Below are positions 1 through 12,800 of a stretch of DNA of 64,000 nt, piece after piece. Positions within the stretch are counted from its first letter, which is position 1. Each line of letters opens with the position of its first letter. A program made the position numbers and the translations under genes. The stretch is from Isoperla grammatica (taxonomy: Eukaryota; Arthropoda; Insecta; Plecoptera; Perlodidae): NCBI GenBank assembly GCA_945910005.1, contig OX246745.1, positions 11,092,436 through 11,156,435 of the forward strand, read 5' to 3'. The notes beneath the pieces were generated by a model. The model was not told where the DNA came from, made no database searches, and saw only the letters and a list, made by a program, of their open reading frames with translations.

Positions 1-166
1 GTGCGTGTGCGTGTGCGTGTGCGTGTGCGTGTGCGTGTGCGTGTGCGTGTGCGTGTGCGTGTGCGTGTGCGTGTGCGTGTGCGTGTGCGTGTGCGTGTGC
101 GTGTGCGTGTGCGTGTGCGTGTGCGTGTGCGTGTGCGTGTGCGTGTGCGTGTGCGTGTGCGTGTGC
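1..166. repeat. (GTGCGT)n microsatellite, array 1
   Basis: Uninterrupted hexamer array that runs off the left edge of the window. It is strictly alternating purine-pyrimidine, so it could adopt Z-DNA. The long open frames it creates (Val-Arg, Cys-Val or Thr-Arg dipeptides) are repeat artefacts. The same hexamer recurs at 526-800, 35657-35812 (opposite strand) and 36785-36866. Confidence 0.98.
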
Positions 167-525
167 AAATTTAATATACTGTAAATGATGATTGATGAAT
201 GATTGAGGAAAGGAGGAGGGGAAGTCTGGTACCGGCACATAGCCTACTCCTGTGGAAAAGTACCAAGGGCTTATCAACCCAAGTACCATCGGCTGTACGT
301 CCCATCAGAAAGGACGGTGTAGCTTTGACCAGTCATATAGGTTCCTCCACTAACCTGGACTGCCAAACAGTTGACGAGAAGAACGAAGCTGTTACACACG
401 TTTTTGAACCCTCCAATCTGCTCTAATCAACGGTAGCTATAGTGTTTCGGAGGATAGGTTGTCAGCCAGCTTCCTCCTGATTTAGTCCGAGGTCGCTTAA
501 CTTCGGTTTTCGGTAACTTCATGTC
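167..525. other. Unique spacer between two hexamer arrays
   Basis: About 360 bp of non-repetitive sequence between two arrays of the same hexamer. One short frame (199-426, +, 75 codons) is open but has no recognisable domain, signal peptide or splice border. I see no gene here. Confidence 0.5.
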
Positions 526-800
526 CGTGTGCGTGTGCGTGTGCGTGTGCGTGTGCGTGTGCGTGTGCGTGTGCGTGTGCGTGTGCGTGTGCGTGTGCGT
601 GTGCGTGTGCGTGTGCGTGTGCGTGTGCGTGTGCGTGTGCGTGTGCGTGTGCGTGTGCGTGTGCGTGTGCGTGTGCGTGTGCGTGTGCGTGTGCGTGTGC
701 GTGTGCGTGTGCGTGTGCGTGTGCGTGTGCGTGTGCGTGTGCGTGTGCGTGTGCGTGTGCGTGTGCGTGTGCGTGTGCGTGTGCGTGTGCGTGTGCGTGT
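526..800. repeat. (GTGCGT)n microsatellite, array 2
   Basis: About 275 bp of essentially perfect hexamer, the longest of the four arrays. Purity over this length points to recent expansion or strong repeat turnover. All ORFs over it are dipeptide-repeat artefacts. Confidence 0.98.
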
Positions 801-3384
801 CACGAGTCAGGGGGTTGTATCGAGTAGCATAATACAGTGATCAACAACTGGACTCGACGCGCGAAAGCGAAAGGTTGTCGATTCTACTGTGAATTCATAA
901 CCCGCTGAGTGGATGCGTTGTTCCGAAGGAGATCGAAGTATTAAGGTGTTTCGTGGCTAATGCCGGGGCCACCTCACTCTCAGCGTCCCGGCAAATGGGC
1001 GCTTAGCACGCAATCACGCTTCGAGCGAACCTCCTCGGCCATTTTTACATGTTTATGCCTACGTAATTAAACGTGTTTTTACATATTATTAACAAACAAA
1101 AAAATAACTACATACAATTACGACACTATTATAAGGTTTATTTAGAAATTAAGATTGAATTTTCTCTTGGATTTTCTTTGAGATTTCATGTCATAAGATA
1201 CTAGGATAAAATCTTCAATAATTATTTTCAGCTAACACGCACTACTCACTCACTCACGCACGCGCACGCACGCACATTACCAACCTCTCGCGCTGGTAGT
1301 AAATCTCTTGGCTCGATGCCTGGTTGTAACTTTATAGTTACAATCATGTTGTCAAGGACAGAATGTATGTGTGTGTGTGTTACTCTGCGTCGGCTTAAGA
1401 CTCGCAAACATTTCAGTACTTCGTCCGACTAAGGTTACCCCTCCCACCCCACACACAGGCAAACTGTCCCTGTTAAGCGTTTTTTGTAAACAATATGGCC
1501 AAAAAATAGGGATGTAAATATTTATATACCATAAAACAAAAACATATATTTAAACAACGTGGATTCTTAAAGCGTTAGATAATAATTTTCGTTATGCAAC
1601 AACGAGACAGAAACGGCGATTTCATTGCATGGCCAACGGCCATTACAGCTTTTTGTTGTAGCTCCACAGTATTCTACCGGTCGTGGTAACGAAACGTTCT
1701 TTCTAGCTCGCTATATTTTATATAATATGAATTCAAAAACCTTAATGAAGTGCTGGAATCAAAACCATCTGGAAGTTTCAGTTTTTCTCTCGGGCTTTAT
1801 AAAATGGGAAAACAAAGCAACGGACGCGTGTACAGTGCTGCGGTCTGCCGGAATGAGAGATTACGCTGCTGCGAGAGGCAAATTCACGTGATGAACTTTG
1901 TCACGAACAGGTATCATCAGGCAAATGAGAACCGCGTTCGCCTATACTCGTTATAATTAGGGAAATTACAAGTCAATCGAGGTTGATTATTTGCGCGAGC
2001 AAACAGGAAATGCACTCCCATATTATTAGAACACGTGTACACTCAATCACATAAATTTGGCATTTTGCAATGCTCTATATTCTACAAAAAGAGCAAGTTT
2101 GGAATCAGAAACGTTGGTTGATTTGAACTACGGTTATAGTCGTAAGCGGTTTTAACCGGCTCATTCATATCGCTGGGAAACTGCGCTCCTTTGGCTTGGT
2201 TATTTTGTATATATTTATTTGTATTTACTTTTTCATGTCCATCCATTCAGTTTAGACAACGAATTTCAAAAGAGGACAATGTAACTGCTGTAGAAAAGAG
2301 AACAAGAAAAAATAAATTGTTATATACATTAAAATTTAGTAAAATTATATAAAAAAGAAAACAAAACAGATATATAAAATTGATAGAACAGAAATGTGGA
2401 AAATAAAGTTAGATTAGTACAAACAAGAATTAAAAAATGTAACAAAAGAGGGAAGAAAAATAGAAAAAGGAATACGTGTTAAAGAAAAGATTAATGCAAA
2501 GGAAAAAGCAAGGAGGGAAGGCTTAAAGTTAAGGGAAACAGAATGGCACACATACATACTTGCTTTACAAATAGCGCTTTCGTAATTAAATGTATGCATT
2601 TAATTTCCTGCAAAGTGACCTCCAATAAACGCATATGTCTGGGGGCGATCACTAAAATTCTAAATGTAAGCAATAATTTCCACCATGAATAAAGAATCTA
2701 AAATGTGTTTAGTTTCCCAGTCTCCACTCGTCGTGCTAACTAATTCAGTAGACCAACAGCATTGCCTGTCCAACATATTAATGAATATCAAGTATGTAGA
2801 TTCATTTATGACAAGGTATGTGGGGCCACACCCTTAGAACCTTAAACACACTAACAAAGAAGACTCCACCTCCAATCCATTAACAGTGTTCATAGTGCTT
2901 AGCTGAGCACAATGCAAACTTGTTTCCATCTATGTAACAAGCTGCCAAAACGTCAACAAATATTGAAGAGCTGGGTTGGAAGTAGCACTTTAAACTCTTC
3001 ACAAGAGAGCAATAATTTCGATCTACCAGATATGTTGCCATTTAAACATGGTATACATTAACATAAGATGAGTGTTTCATTCAACGTAGTCATGACATTA
3101 AAGTTTACATTATTTGAAGCAATACTAAGAGTATAACTAAAATACTTATAATGGAACTGTCACAACTATTATGACTCTGGTGTTGAGTTAGATAGAAGGG
3201 AAAATATTGTTTCAAACTCAACAATCTCTAACTAATTTTGGGTAGGAATAAATTTCAATAAAAATAATGTCTTAAAGTCAAACTTATGAACACTTGTTCA
3301 GTGCGTGCGTGGTTGATACACAGTCAGTGGATTCTAGAGTTCAGTGTTCAGAGAAACCAATTTGATGCGGGCAGAGTGAGCCCC
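801..3384. other. No recognisable gene; minor simple repeats
   Basis: Plain AT-rich sequence. It holds a short imperfect CACG/CACTCA tract near 1246-1275, a short GT run near 1364-1380 and an A/G-rich stretch at about 2280-2530. Short ORFs here have no family resemblance. Confidence 0.5.
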
Positions 3385-3600
3385 CCCGGTGACAAACTAG
3401 CCATATTAGGGTACTCGGATATTTATGAAGGAATGTCTGAGGGCCGTTTGTTACACTAAATCTCAGCATTCGTCTTATTTCTGAGGAAAACATCGGATAA
3501 ATCGTCCAGTCATGGTTGCTGGTAGTAAAAATCTAGCCGAATACCTTCACATCATAGTCTTGCTAGTAAACCGCTGAGCCATCTCAATGGGTCTATTGAC
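3385..3600 (-). mobile_element. Diverged tRNA-derived SINE copy (SINE family A)
   Basis: It aligns in order with the better copies at 29664-29885 and 46384-46613. Shared blocks are GAAGGAATGTCTGAGGGC near the left, CTGAGGAAAAC in the middle and CCGCTGAGCCATCTC at the right. The right block is the reverse complement of a tRNA A-box region. The B-box segment is heavily mutated, so this is an old copy on the minus strand. Confidence 0.6.
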
Positions 3601-4280
3601 CAACGAACTTTTTTTATTATCAATTGCTAGACAAGTTAAATGATATGATATGAGACATCAACGGATTCGGGACTTAGTTCTCATAGCAGCGCTTGGCAAT
3701 TCACGCCCTACAACTTTGTCATGAAACTTAATACTGTCCAATATGAAACCAACAATACAACAGAAATAAATAAGGATATGTTTTTTACAAAGAAACTTGG
3801 TCGACCATCGTAACACGATTCTTTAGAAAGTTGAGCAAAGTGTAGCAAAAGTAGTCGACAACTTTCGTTCCAAGTAGAAATGGCCGTGCGAGTCACTCAC
3901 ACACTCACACACACAAGTGGTTCTGGTTGGTGCACACGTCAAGACACGGTGTAAAGATAGGCACACATTAGCGAAACTCGACTAATTTTCTTGCAAAAGA
4001 TATATGGATGATGGATGATGAATGGATGGATCGATAGATAGAAAAAAAGATAGATGAACAACAAACAAGATGATAGAATCTGCCTGTCTAGTTCGTGGAA
4101 GTCTATTTCTACCATCCTGTTAAAACCTTAATGGAGCTGTCGTACAATGCGCACTATCAAACCCACATTCCTAGACACAAGACCGGAAGAGGCGTAGAAA
4201 TCTTCTCCAAGCAACTTTGGACACCTTCCTTGAACAGTTGAACATAACCTAGAGACGTATAACGAGGAGTATGACGCGGG
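3601..4280. other. No recognisable gene; short GGAT/GATA repeats
   Basis: Contains a small imperfect ATGG/GATA-type simple repeat around 4000-4060. Nothing else is recognised. Confidence 0.45.
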
Positions 4281-4281
4281 A

Positions 4282-4400
4282 CCAATCGATCAGCGCCCGC
4301 ACCAATCAGAGTGTGCATGAGCTCTCACGCCATTGGCTAGAATGCCATACCTCCTCGAGCTATAAGAAGATGCACCGAAGAGAGCAGTACCATTCTATTG
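4282..4400 (+). promoter_or_regulatory. Promoter-like CCAAT x3 plus TATA cluster
   Basis: Seen: CCAAT at 4282-4286 and 4302-4306, the reverse ATTGG at 4332-4336, then TATAAGA at 4361-4367, all in a locally GC-richer block. A start would be expected about 25-30 bp after the TATA box, near 4390. Multiple NF-Y (CCAAT) sites upstream of a TATA box are typical of strong RNA polymerase II promoters in animals. No recognisable coding sequence follows; a 67-codon frame (4271-4474) spans the cluster itself. A chance cluster or a decayed promoter is possible. Confidence 0.25.
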
Positions 4401-4480
4401 CTGGCCGTCTCACTGTTAACATCAACAACAGAAGATCGCATGGAAGTACCTGCCTAAACTTCGAAAAGATATAGGTTATT

Positions 4481-7400
4481 TTCATAACCAAACACCCACC
4501 CTAGAGAGTGTTATATTGCAAAGACGACGTTTTCATTACCTGGTATCTGTTACAATCTACGAAGCAATTAGTATAATTGGCAGACATGGGAAATAATTTA
4601 GGGTATATTTGGGTACATCTACAATAAAATCGGTAAAATGAGTAAGAGCACCAACCGAATCCAATTCGGGAACACCAGATCTAGTTACTTTTACAGAAAT
4701 TACTAAGACCCATTTCTAGACACTGACGCCTTCAATGTTTCAGTCTAAGCACGATTTACGAGCATGGTGGGGGTGGCGGTGCTTAAGTTGTAGTTAATAT
4801 GTTCTGTCCTATTCAAGCACACACTATACCACACAAACTAGGTGCAAACACGTTGAGTGGCCCCTATTGAGTGTTTCCTGAAGTTCTAACTGCCTTATCG
4901 AATTATTTCCGAGTGTTGTGTTTTTGCGTGATAAGACGTCGTTCCCCGTACAATCAATCAGGCCTGATACTTATTGATAAGTTCTTGTTTCCCAATCATT
5001 AGCAAGTGTCAGAAATAAGCGATCGAAGGAAATATTCATACCACAGTCTAGGCACGATACCTTATAGAGGCGGTTGCTGGACTAGTGGCTTTTCAGTACA
5101 TAGCTAGGCCTAGGCCCTGCAGACTTAACTCGATTGGTTTTTCTGACTGCTGTGCGTGGCTTATTTTTTGCCTTAATTTGTGCCCGAGTATGAAATTAAA
5201 AAATGAATTGAACATAAACGGTCTTAACGTGTGCAAGAAATATCTTCAAGGCTAGGCTCAGCAGATAAGGGGGTAATACTTGTTTGAGTTACGTGCCTAG
5301 GTGAATTAGAAAACAGTGTAAGACAATGTTTCACTTTCTCTCTAAGATTCATAGAGGGTGCACGGCCTGCTTTCTTTAACCGCGGGGGTGGGGAGGTGGG
5401 GGAGCTTTAAAACGATTTGTTATTTTTATTTGTTAGCGCTGTCGGACAGAAATTGTCTTTCTTAAAATGGATGCAGCAAACAAGTGTGTGTGTGTGTGCG
5501 TCTACGAGAGGGATCTGTTGGCCGTGTTACATTACTCAGTGCGTAACCTGAACCGCGTAGGAAACATAATGTGGTTTGGGAACCTATAAAAGGCACTTTG
5601 TCGAGACCCCGAAGACGGAAGAGGAACCGAAAACTTCCTATCGCTTATGTCGCACGCATATACAAAACGCAACAGCATGATGAAAATTGAAAAGTGAAAA
5701 CTATATAAGCAAGCACACGTGTAATCCTCCTGAGTCCTGACTCCTGAGAGTACCTCAACTTGAGAATGGGCAATATTAATGGATCACCGATATATTTTTT
5801 GCAGGTGATGAAATAAGGTTTGTATAAAGTAATTAACTAATTAATTTTATTAGCAATAACCCAGGCCACGATAGCCTGAGTTTTAATATATATATAGTAC
5901 ATAACATGTGTTTATATGGTTTCAAATTTAAATAATACTTTTCCAAAACGTTGGGCAGTGTTGGGTAAGTGCAACAGTACACACACACATATATATATTA
6001 ACTTGTGGCATCGACATATTTATTAGCATTTTTATCTAGCTTACAAAAATCGAGTGAATATCGACCGGAAAGTATGGGATTATTTCGTTATCTTAATTAA
6101 CATGATCTTCATAGTACGAATGGCGCCCAGTTGTTCCCAGCAACGCTAGTGAACCGGGTAGACGAGCAGTTATATGATACTCACGTTCATGCCCTGTTTC
6201 CCATATTTCCAGCCACCTCAGCCTGCGTAGGTTTCTCTCCGTAGCGACGGCCATAGCAAATCGGTTGTTATTTCGTTATTTCATCTATCATCGTCATCCT
6301 CATTCTTCTTCGTAATCTTTCACAAAATCCTTCAAACTCGTAGGCGTTTTTTTGCGACCTGAACATCCACCTCTCTCTCATTCATCTTTCCCCCCGCCGC
6401 CCCCATTCACCACCCCAGCCATAACACCCGTCCCATCTTTAGGCACCACCTTCACCTCTTTGCGGTCTCACTCGACAGTCAACGTATGGGCTCGTTGTAG
6501 AAGAGTGCGTGGGCAGCTGTCAAGACGTGTTGCATCTTAGTAGGCTTACTTTGGTACAGGATTAACCGCCAAAACAAAAGCTTTCATCGCACGCAGCCCA
6601 ATGGGTCTGGTTAAGTGTCCCAACATACCAGCCAGCCAGCCTAAGGGCGTGAAAAAGGAGACAGACACCAGAGAAATTCTTTCCTCGGAAAGTGCTTTCA
6701 CCCTACTTGGTATGGGCCTGGCCCCTTCTCCCCGTGAGGTAATGTATTTAAGTGCCAATCAGGGAGCTTACAATGTAACTTAAGACTCGTAGAAAGTAAT
6801 CTGCACTGAATTGTAAACGTGTGACCCAGCTAATGATAATAACAACACTATTACAAAACGTAGGACACGCTATTTTATGGAGTAAAGAACTCACGTTTTT
6901 GCTAGTGGAGACACGATTGAGTGTGTAAGAGGGGGGGGGGTCGTTTACAGTGGCGAACACGGTGTTGACAATTAGGAGATGCGTTTATAATGCAAATGCT
7001 CGCCGAACTCAATCAAAATAAACGTTATTACTGATACTGATAGGCTATTCACAACAAGTTTGAAGTTAGCTCACACAAGACGTATCACGAACATTTATTA
7101 TTATGTTGTGATCATTTAATCTGTATTGTAGGATATACATGAATTATGACTGTAAAACATATTTGTCTTATTTAATTCTTTTTATATTTGAATCAGTAAA
7201 CATATTTTAATATGTTATTACATTTTAAAGATACATCTATTGGCGGTTTACCTGAAAATCACAATCTTTCATACGATATAAATAAAAGATTGACAAATTA
7301 ATCCTCAAGCATATCTATCCCCATCTTGAACTCTTCTTTCCAGGCAATTTTGCAATCTAGTTGTTATTATCTGATTTATTGTGGACAAAGACAGAGCCTG

Positions 7401-7700
7401 CTACTGAAAGAAGTAATGAAATACCAGGAGTAGGTATTCGGCACACAACGAGTTCTAGGGGTCGGGATATAGCCCAGCTACAGTGAGTGCATGGCGATGA
7501 AACCAATTCTGTGACTGTTGACACATTGGTGTACATTAAACCACATACATCCTACATCCATATAATTTCACAAGCTTTTAAGCTCAACACAGGTGTATAT
7601 GGATAATGTGTGGTGCGATAGCAATTATAACACGGTGTACCAGGACTCTAGCATCTAGGTACGCCGTACATGAGAGGATGAAGCCGGTTCGAAACCCTGA
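4481..7700. other. No confident gene; simple repeats and a G10 run
   Basis: AT-rich sequence with short GT and AT runs and a G10 tract at 6931-6940. An open frame of 79 codons without an internal stop (6544-6780, +) lies in a GC-richer patch but has no domain I recognise and no convincing splice borders. Confidence 0.45.
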
Positions 7701-7705
7701 ATTAA

Positions 7706-8066
7706 GAGCAAAGAGTACCTCTACGTCAAAAACCGCAGACAAGTTTCATTTTTTAATTTTATCTCCAGAGTGCTACTCGAATCGAAAATCTGTGTCAACA
7801 GCGCACTGTGTTTTGGTAACCCTACAGACTGAATGAAATATTATAACCATTAACAAAGTTATCTTGATTATTGAATTGATAATAAGTAATAAAATTGATT
7901 AAAAATTTAAAAACATACTAACTATAATGTTAGATACATACAGAGCATTCAGTATGTAGGGCTTACCAAACCACAGTGCGCTGTTGAATAAGATTTTCTA
8001 TTTCGAAGTCTATTCTTGAGATATGAAAATTGTGTGCGGTTTTTGACGTAGATGTACCCTTCGCTC
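7706..8066. mobile_element. Foldback MITE, TTAA family copy A
   Basis: The outer ~130 bp of each end are imperfect inverted copies. The left end starts GAGCAAAGAGTACCTCTACG and the right end is its near-perfect complement, finishing ...CCCTTCGCTC. TTAA sits immediately outside both ends (7702-7705 and 8067-8070). A 361-bp length, no coding capacity and TTAA flanks fit a non-autonomous element moved by a piggyBac-like transposase; the superfamily assignment is inference. Relatives lie at 28803-29175 and 19303-19452. Confidence 0.85.
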
Positions 8067-8070
8067 TTAA

Positions 8071-9690
8071 GATTTCCCATGGTTTCCTTGTTGATGGTAT
8101 GTTCGATACTGCCCCACTACGCGTTCAGTCTAGATTCTCGACCGCTAGAAGCGAGTCCAGGGGGATGTTATGTTCTTCCTATACCGCCCGAACCCATGAG
8201 TCAACATCAATAACGAATAGCTGAGATTGATAGAGATAGGCCTACCTAAGCTTCCAGATCTATCAATCCGTATCTAATGCGAAAACAAATACCTAACAAC
8301 TGAGATAGACTGAAAGGTAATCTGGCTGTTCTATTCCACGCATTGTTTGGCAATTACGTGCTCGTAATATTCTCTAGAGCAGCGTTCGATCTGTATTCGA
8401 CTCCAAAGAATATCGAACTGTATGTAATTCATATTGGTCAATAATTAATTCAAGGTGATTCTCTAATGCTTTTTGTGTTGTTCAATGTCCGTGTCTAGGA
8501 AAATGTAAGAGTATTTATGAATGGGTTTCAACTGTAATATGTGTGCGTATTATAAGCTCTAATGCTTCTTTACGCTGTCATACTAATTGGACGCACTAAT
8601 GAGCTCTCCGTCGGTTGCGCTAAATTGGTTTTGTTTGATGCATGCAACGACAGCATCATTTACAGTAACATGAAAAAATACTGTGTTACTCTGTTGTTAT
8701 TCAGATCAGAAGAACAATGATTGGTTTTAATGTAATAGTGGTATAGGCAAAGATTAAAAACTAGGGGTAATCTTCGGTATAGGGAATGCCCGACATATTT
8801 TTTATATATATAGGGAAACTCTTTTTGAAGCAAGATATTTTCATTTCAGAAGTTTGAAAACTCTGCGCCGTGAGTGCGTATACAAGTAGTTGCAATTTCC
8901 ATCCAAATGTAATTAATTCTTGTTTACTCCTAGTGACTGCTCGTTAGCAGCTCGCAAGCTTAAAACAAACTAAGGTAACTCGATGATGGATGAAGATATA
9001 TTTGTACTCAGTGCTACATTATTCCTGTATTTTACATGGTTCACACCAAAGTGCATATGTATATAATATGTACGTATATATATTCTCCAGTTGACCTATG
9101 TTCAAAGTTTTTAAATTTTTAAATCGTTTATATTATACAAAAATGTAAAACATCACACAATAATGGAAATAGTAACATTTGACTTTTATTTTAATTGGTT
9201 AATTCATGAAACATTAATCTGTGTTTCTTCGTGGAACATTATGTAAAAACGGAAAAAGTGAGCTTAATATGTTTCTAATGGAATTTCATTCACTTTGGTA
9301 CAATTTTCAGAAAAGTGGTATATATGATATTATACACTTTTTAGAAAGTATTTTACGTGTCAAAGTATGTTGTAAAAAAAACTGTATATAATGTAAAATT
9401 CTAAAAACAGTTGGTTAATAAGTGAAAGTGATGTATCCTTTAAGTGATGTATTCTATCACAATAAAATCATGAAGTAACGTATGTCCCAATTCCCAAAAG
9501 TACCTACTAATCAAGGTCTGAGGAGTGATTTGATGTCTTTTCAATGTTCTTTTATCGCTACTGAACAGTGTAAAATATGACACTACTTTTCCGAAATACT
9601 ACGGTCTTTACTGTCAATGTTTAGTGTTGTTGTTGAAATCACTAAAATTACAATTTTTTCTATTATAAGTGTGTTTTGTCATTTCAAATC
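8071..9690. other. No recognisable gene
   Basis: AT-rich sequence with scattered short TATA-type simple repeats (for example near 9055-9085). No ORF with family resemblance. Confidence 0.5.
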
Positions 9691-9706
9691 TTATTTTCAG
9701 TTAATT

Positions 9707-9886
9707 ATGAACTGTTTCACATTTGATAAAAAAAAACTGGCGCATTTTATAATTATTTTTTCTCTAAATGTAGTGGTTCTAAACGGCGCCTATGATAACG
9801 CTGAATGCACGCACTTCTGTCACAGAACCAGCCCATTTGTCTGTAATCGTGTAATGATGAAATATTCATCCAAGATTGCTCGCTGA
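9707..9886 (+). CDS. Candidate small secreted Cys-containing peptide or exon
   Basis: A 59-codon frame starts at ATG 9707 and ends at a TGA at 9884-9886. The first ~27 residues look like a signal peptide: lysines (DKKK) followed by a hydrophobic core (AHFIIIFSLNVVVLNG). The predicted mature part has three cysteines spaced C-x3-C-x7-C. The sequence just before, ending TTATTTTCAG at 9700, resembles a pyrimidine-rich 3' splice acceptor, so this could be a spliced exon with a 6-nt leader. GT dinucleotides after the third cysteine could be donors, in which case the last residues would not be real. I recognise no family; the C-x3-C-x7-C start recalls Kazal-type inhibitors, but the rest of that fold is absent. 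It may be a chance ORF. Confidence 0.25.
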   Translation: MNCFTFDKKKLAHFIIIFSLNVVVLNGAYDNAECTHFCHRTSPFVCNRVMMKYSSKIAR

Positions 9887-12800
9887 GATAACATAAATCG
9901 TAATTAGTCAACCAGTAGTTATCGTGGCATTTATCAGTATTCAGCCATGATTACTGCCATACGCCCAACTTTGCGGCGAGCCAGATAATTTTCAATGCCC
10001 ATATTTCAAACCAATCCTTATTTACACTTTCACCTCAAAAGTTTGATAAACTAAATAAAATGTAAGTAAATCTTGATTGACTCCTTTTCTTACTTTCTTT
10101 CATTTGAAATTCGCATCTCTCGAGAAACTTTTAGAATTTTAAATGAGGTATTTCGTTTTTTTTTTTTTTTTTTATCTTATCCTTAGTTTAGGATAACACA
10201 ATTCATAGCCTTTGTTGCACATTATGATTTAAATGAGCTTAAATGTAAGCACTTGAAATCCAGAATGATTATATTCGATACCAAATATAAAGTTTTGGCA
10301 ATAAATAAGTAAACTTGTACTTTATTAACAATTCATTTACAAAAACTGATACTATCAATAAAACGGGGAAAACGCCTGCCGACAGATTATTAGACGCAAT
10401 AGAATTAAACTGAAAGCTCAGAGACACATTAATGTTTATAATACTATTTCATGTACTTACATGAATGTTCGCCATATTTATGTTCACATCTATGATCTAT
10501 GACAGAAACCAATGTTTTCACCCAGAATATAATTTCATAATACAGGTTTTGTTTAATTCAGTTTTTTGAGTTATTTGTTTTCCTCGAACTATGCATATTA
10601 CACAACGATGTATGATATCATAAAAGTTTTCTAGTTAAGAGTGAAGCGATGCAACAGTATAGACATGGAAGCAACGTTACTGCAGGGTATACATTTAAAT
10701 TACTCATATCTAACCGAAAGTTGAATAATAGTATTCCATGAGCTCAGGGGAGTAAACATATGACTAAATTACAAATCAAACTCAAGCTTATTGCTTGTCA
10801 ACTAGCCTGTCGGGATATTACCCAGGATCCTCTCTGGTGTTATAATAACTTTATTCTACCAGATCATATTTGTGAAAAGAAATTAAGCTATGGTTATTAG
10901 CGTAAGCTTTACAAACAATATGTCATCTGTATTAAATGGTACAAAAAGACAACTTTTAAAATTAATTGTTTTTATTGAACTAGAAAAGGGATTCCTGGAA
11001 AACAAAGTAAGAATGGCTTGTGTGGAATGATTGAATTTGGATTTAAGGGTAGTGTTTGTTAGTGGGTGCGAAGCGTTGCGATCTGTAATCCGGATAAAGT
11101 GTGTGAACTATAACCCGTCAACAATGTTTACACTCATCGACACATCCTCGCATAAACCTAGTGAAAGAATTGTGCAGGAAACTCATTGATTGATGAGAAA
11201 TTGTTTGAAATATCAGGATAGGATATAGAAACACGACTGCAATAACAAACAAAATCACACTAGAAACAGTAAAATCACCACTGAGTGTTACTCATGGATA
11301 CTATACATACACCTGCATGCCGGTTGACACGACACATTTTAATGCTTGCACATTCTGTTTCAAAACTGGATCCCATTTGTATTAAATAACTGGGATGTGA
11401 TAGCGCAAGTAACTTATTTAATCTGATGTCTGTACGCATACTAGATAGTGCATTCCCAGGCTATTGATTCAGGCGAGTACCGTGGCTGTTTCACTGTCCA
11501 CAAACAAAGCTGTTCCTCTACAAATTTCAAATTGTCTTTTTTCGAATAATTGTCTACTAGTTTTTCGACGAAATTTGGATCATTTGTATCATGTCTTCAG
11601 TTTTTTGCGTTGAAAATTACTACTGAAGCACTTTACAATATGCTCAACTTAAACCATTAGTCACGAGGAGCATCATTCGCAATAATAGAATTTACGTTAG
11701 GAGGTGTAGCTGACACATTATTTGATCAGACTGTTATTGATGGATCCTATATTATTTCAAATGCAACTGACACCGTAGGGTAGCGAAATTTCACCGTTTA
11801 TTTTTAAGAAAGGTAACGAGTTTTTTTAGACTTAAAAGATGTTTCTTTATACCGGTCACAAAGAACAGGAAACTATTGAATGATATTGCATCTGTTTTTT
11901 TCTCAGCTTGGTCACGAAAAATAGTTCGGAATATTTTACTTGCCACAGTATGCAGTTGTATGTAAACTACCGTTGAAGAATTCATAAGAATAATTGTAAA
12001 GCAAATGATCCGAATATTATACTAAGTAATAATGATTCATTGTTTAATTAATAAAGCGATTGTGTGTGGAATAGAATGTTCATAAATCATAAATGTATAT
12101 TTGAAATGATTTCCTTGGTTGCAGCTTATGCTGAAACATTGAAGCACATAACGATTATACTAGTAGGTAAAAGACATTAAGCTCAGAAGCCGCCGCCGCG
12201 GGAAAAGTATAAGGCACTTAAAAATGTATAAAATAGGAATATAGCTTGGAACCGGTAAGACGGAGGTGGGTATGAAACGGTGGAATCTTCAGTCACTGGA
12301 GGCGAGAGAAAGATCTATGTAGCCTATTACAGCGGCAATATTAGTCATATCGAACACATTAGAATAATAAATCTTCCTATAAAAATCCCCAATCTAGTTG
12401 AAGTGTAAAATCTTTATCAATAGCATTGGATTCCAATTTGATGTATGTTTGAACATTACTGAATGCGCATTTCCCAGCACTCAAGATAACACAGTTCGGC
12501 CGTTAACCATCGCTTGGGAACAACTTTGCCTTCACAATAGCCGCGCTAGTCCATTCTTTAACTCTATTATAGCCAATATGGGAATGAATGGCGCCACCAC
12601 TAAAACGTCAGAAGACAAAACGTATCTTACAATAAAACTACCTTAGCTAAGGTTTTTTGACCTTTAGTATTCCAGAATGAAACAAGTTGCATAGACAGGC
12701 ATTTTCAACGTATTTTCCTGATAAAACTCTAGGTATCCTAATTTACACTTTCAAAGTAGTATCATTAGTACTAGCCATAAATACGTATAGAAAACCAACG

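Noticed and set aside
519..840. Long Val-Arg, Cys-Val and Thr-Arg open frames
   Set aside because: Frames of a (GTGCGT)n microsatellite. No stop can occur in the unit, so the length is meaningless.
6544..6783. 79-codon open frame in a GC-richer patch
   Set aside because: No recognised domain, no good splice border, and the opposite strand is also open.
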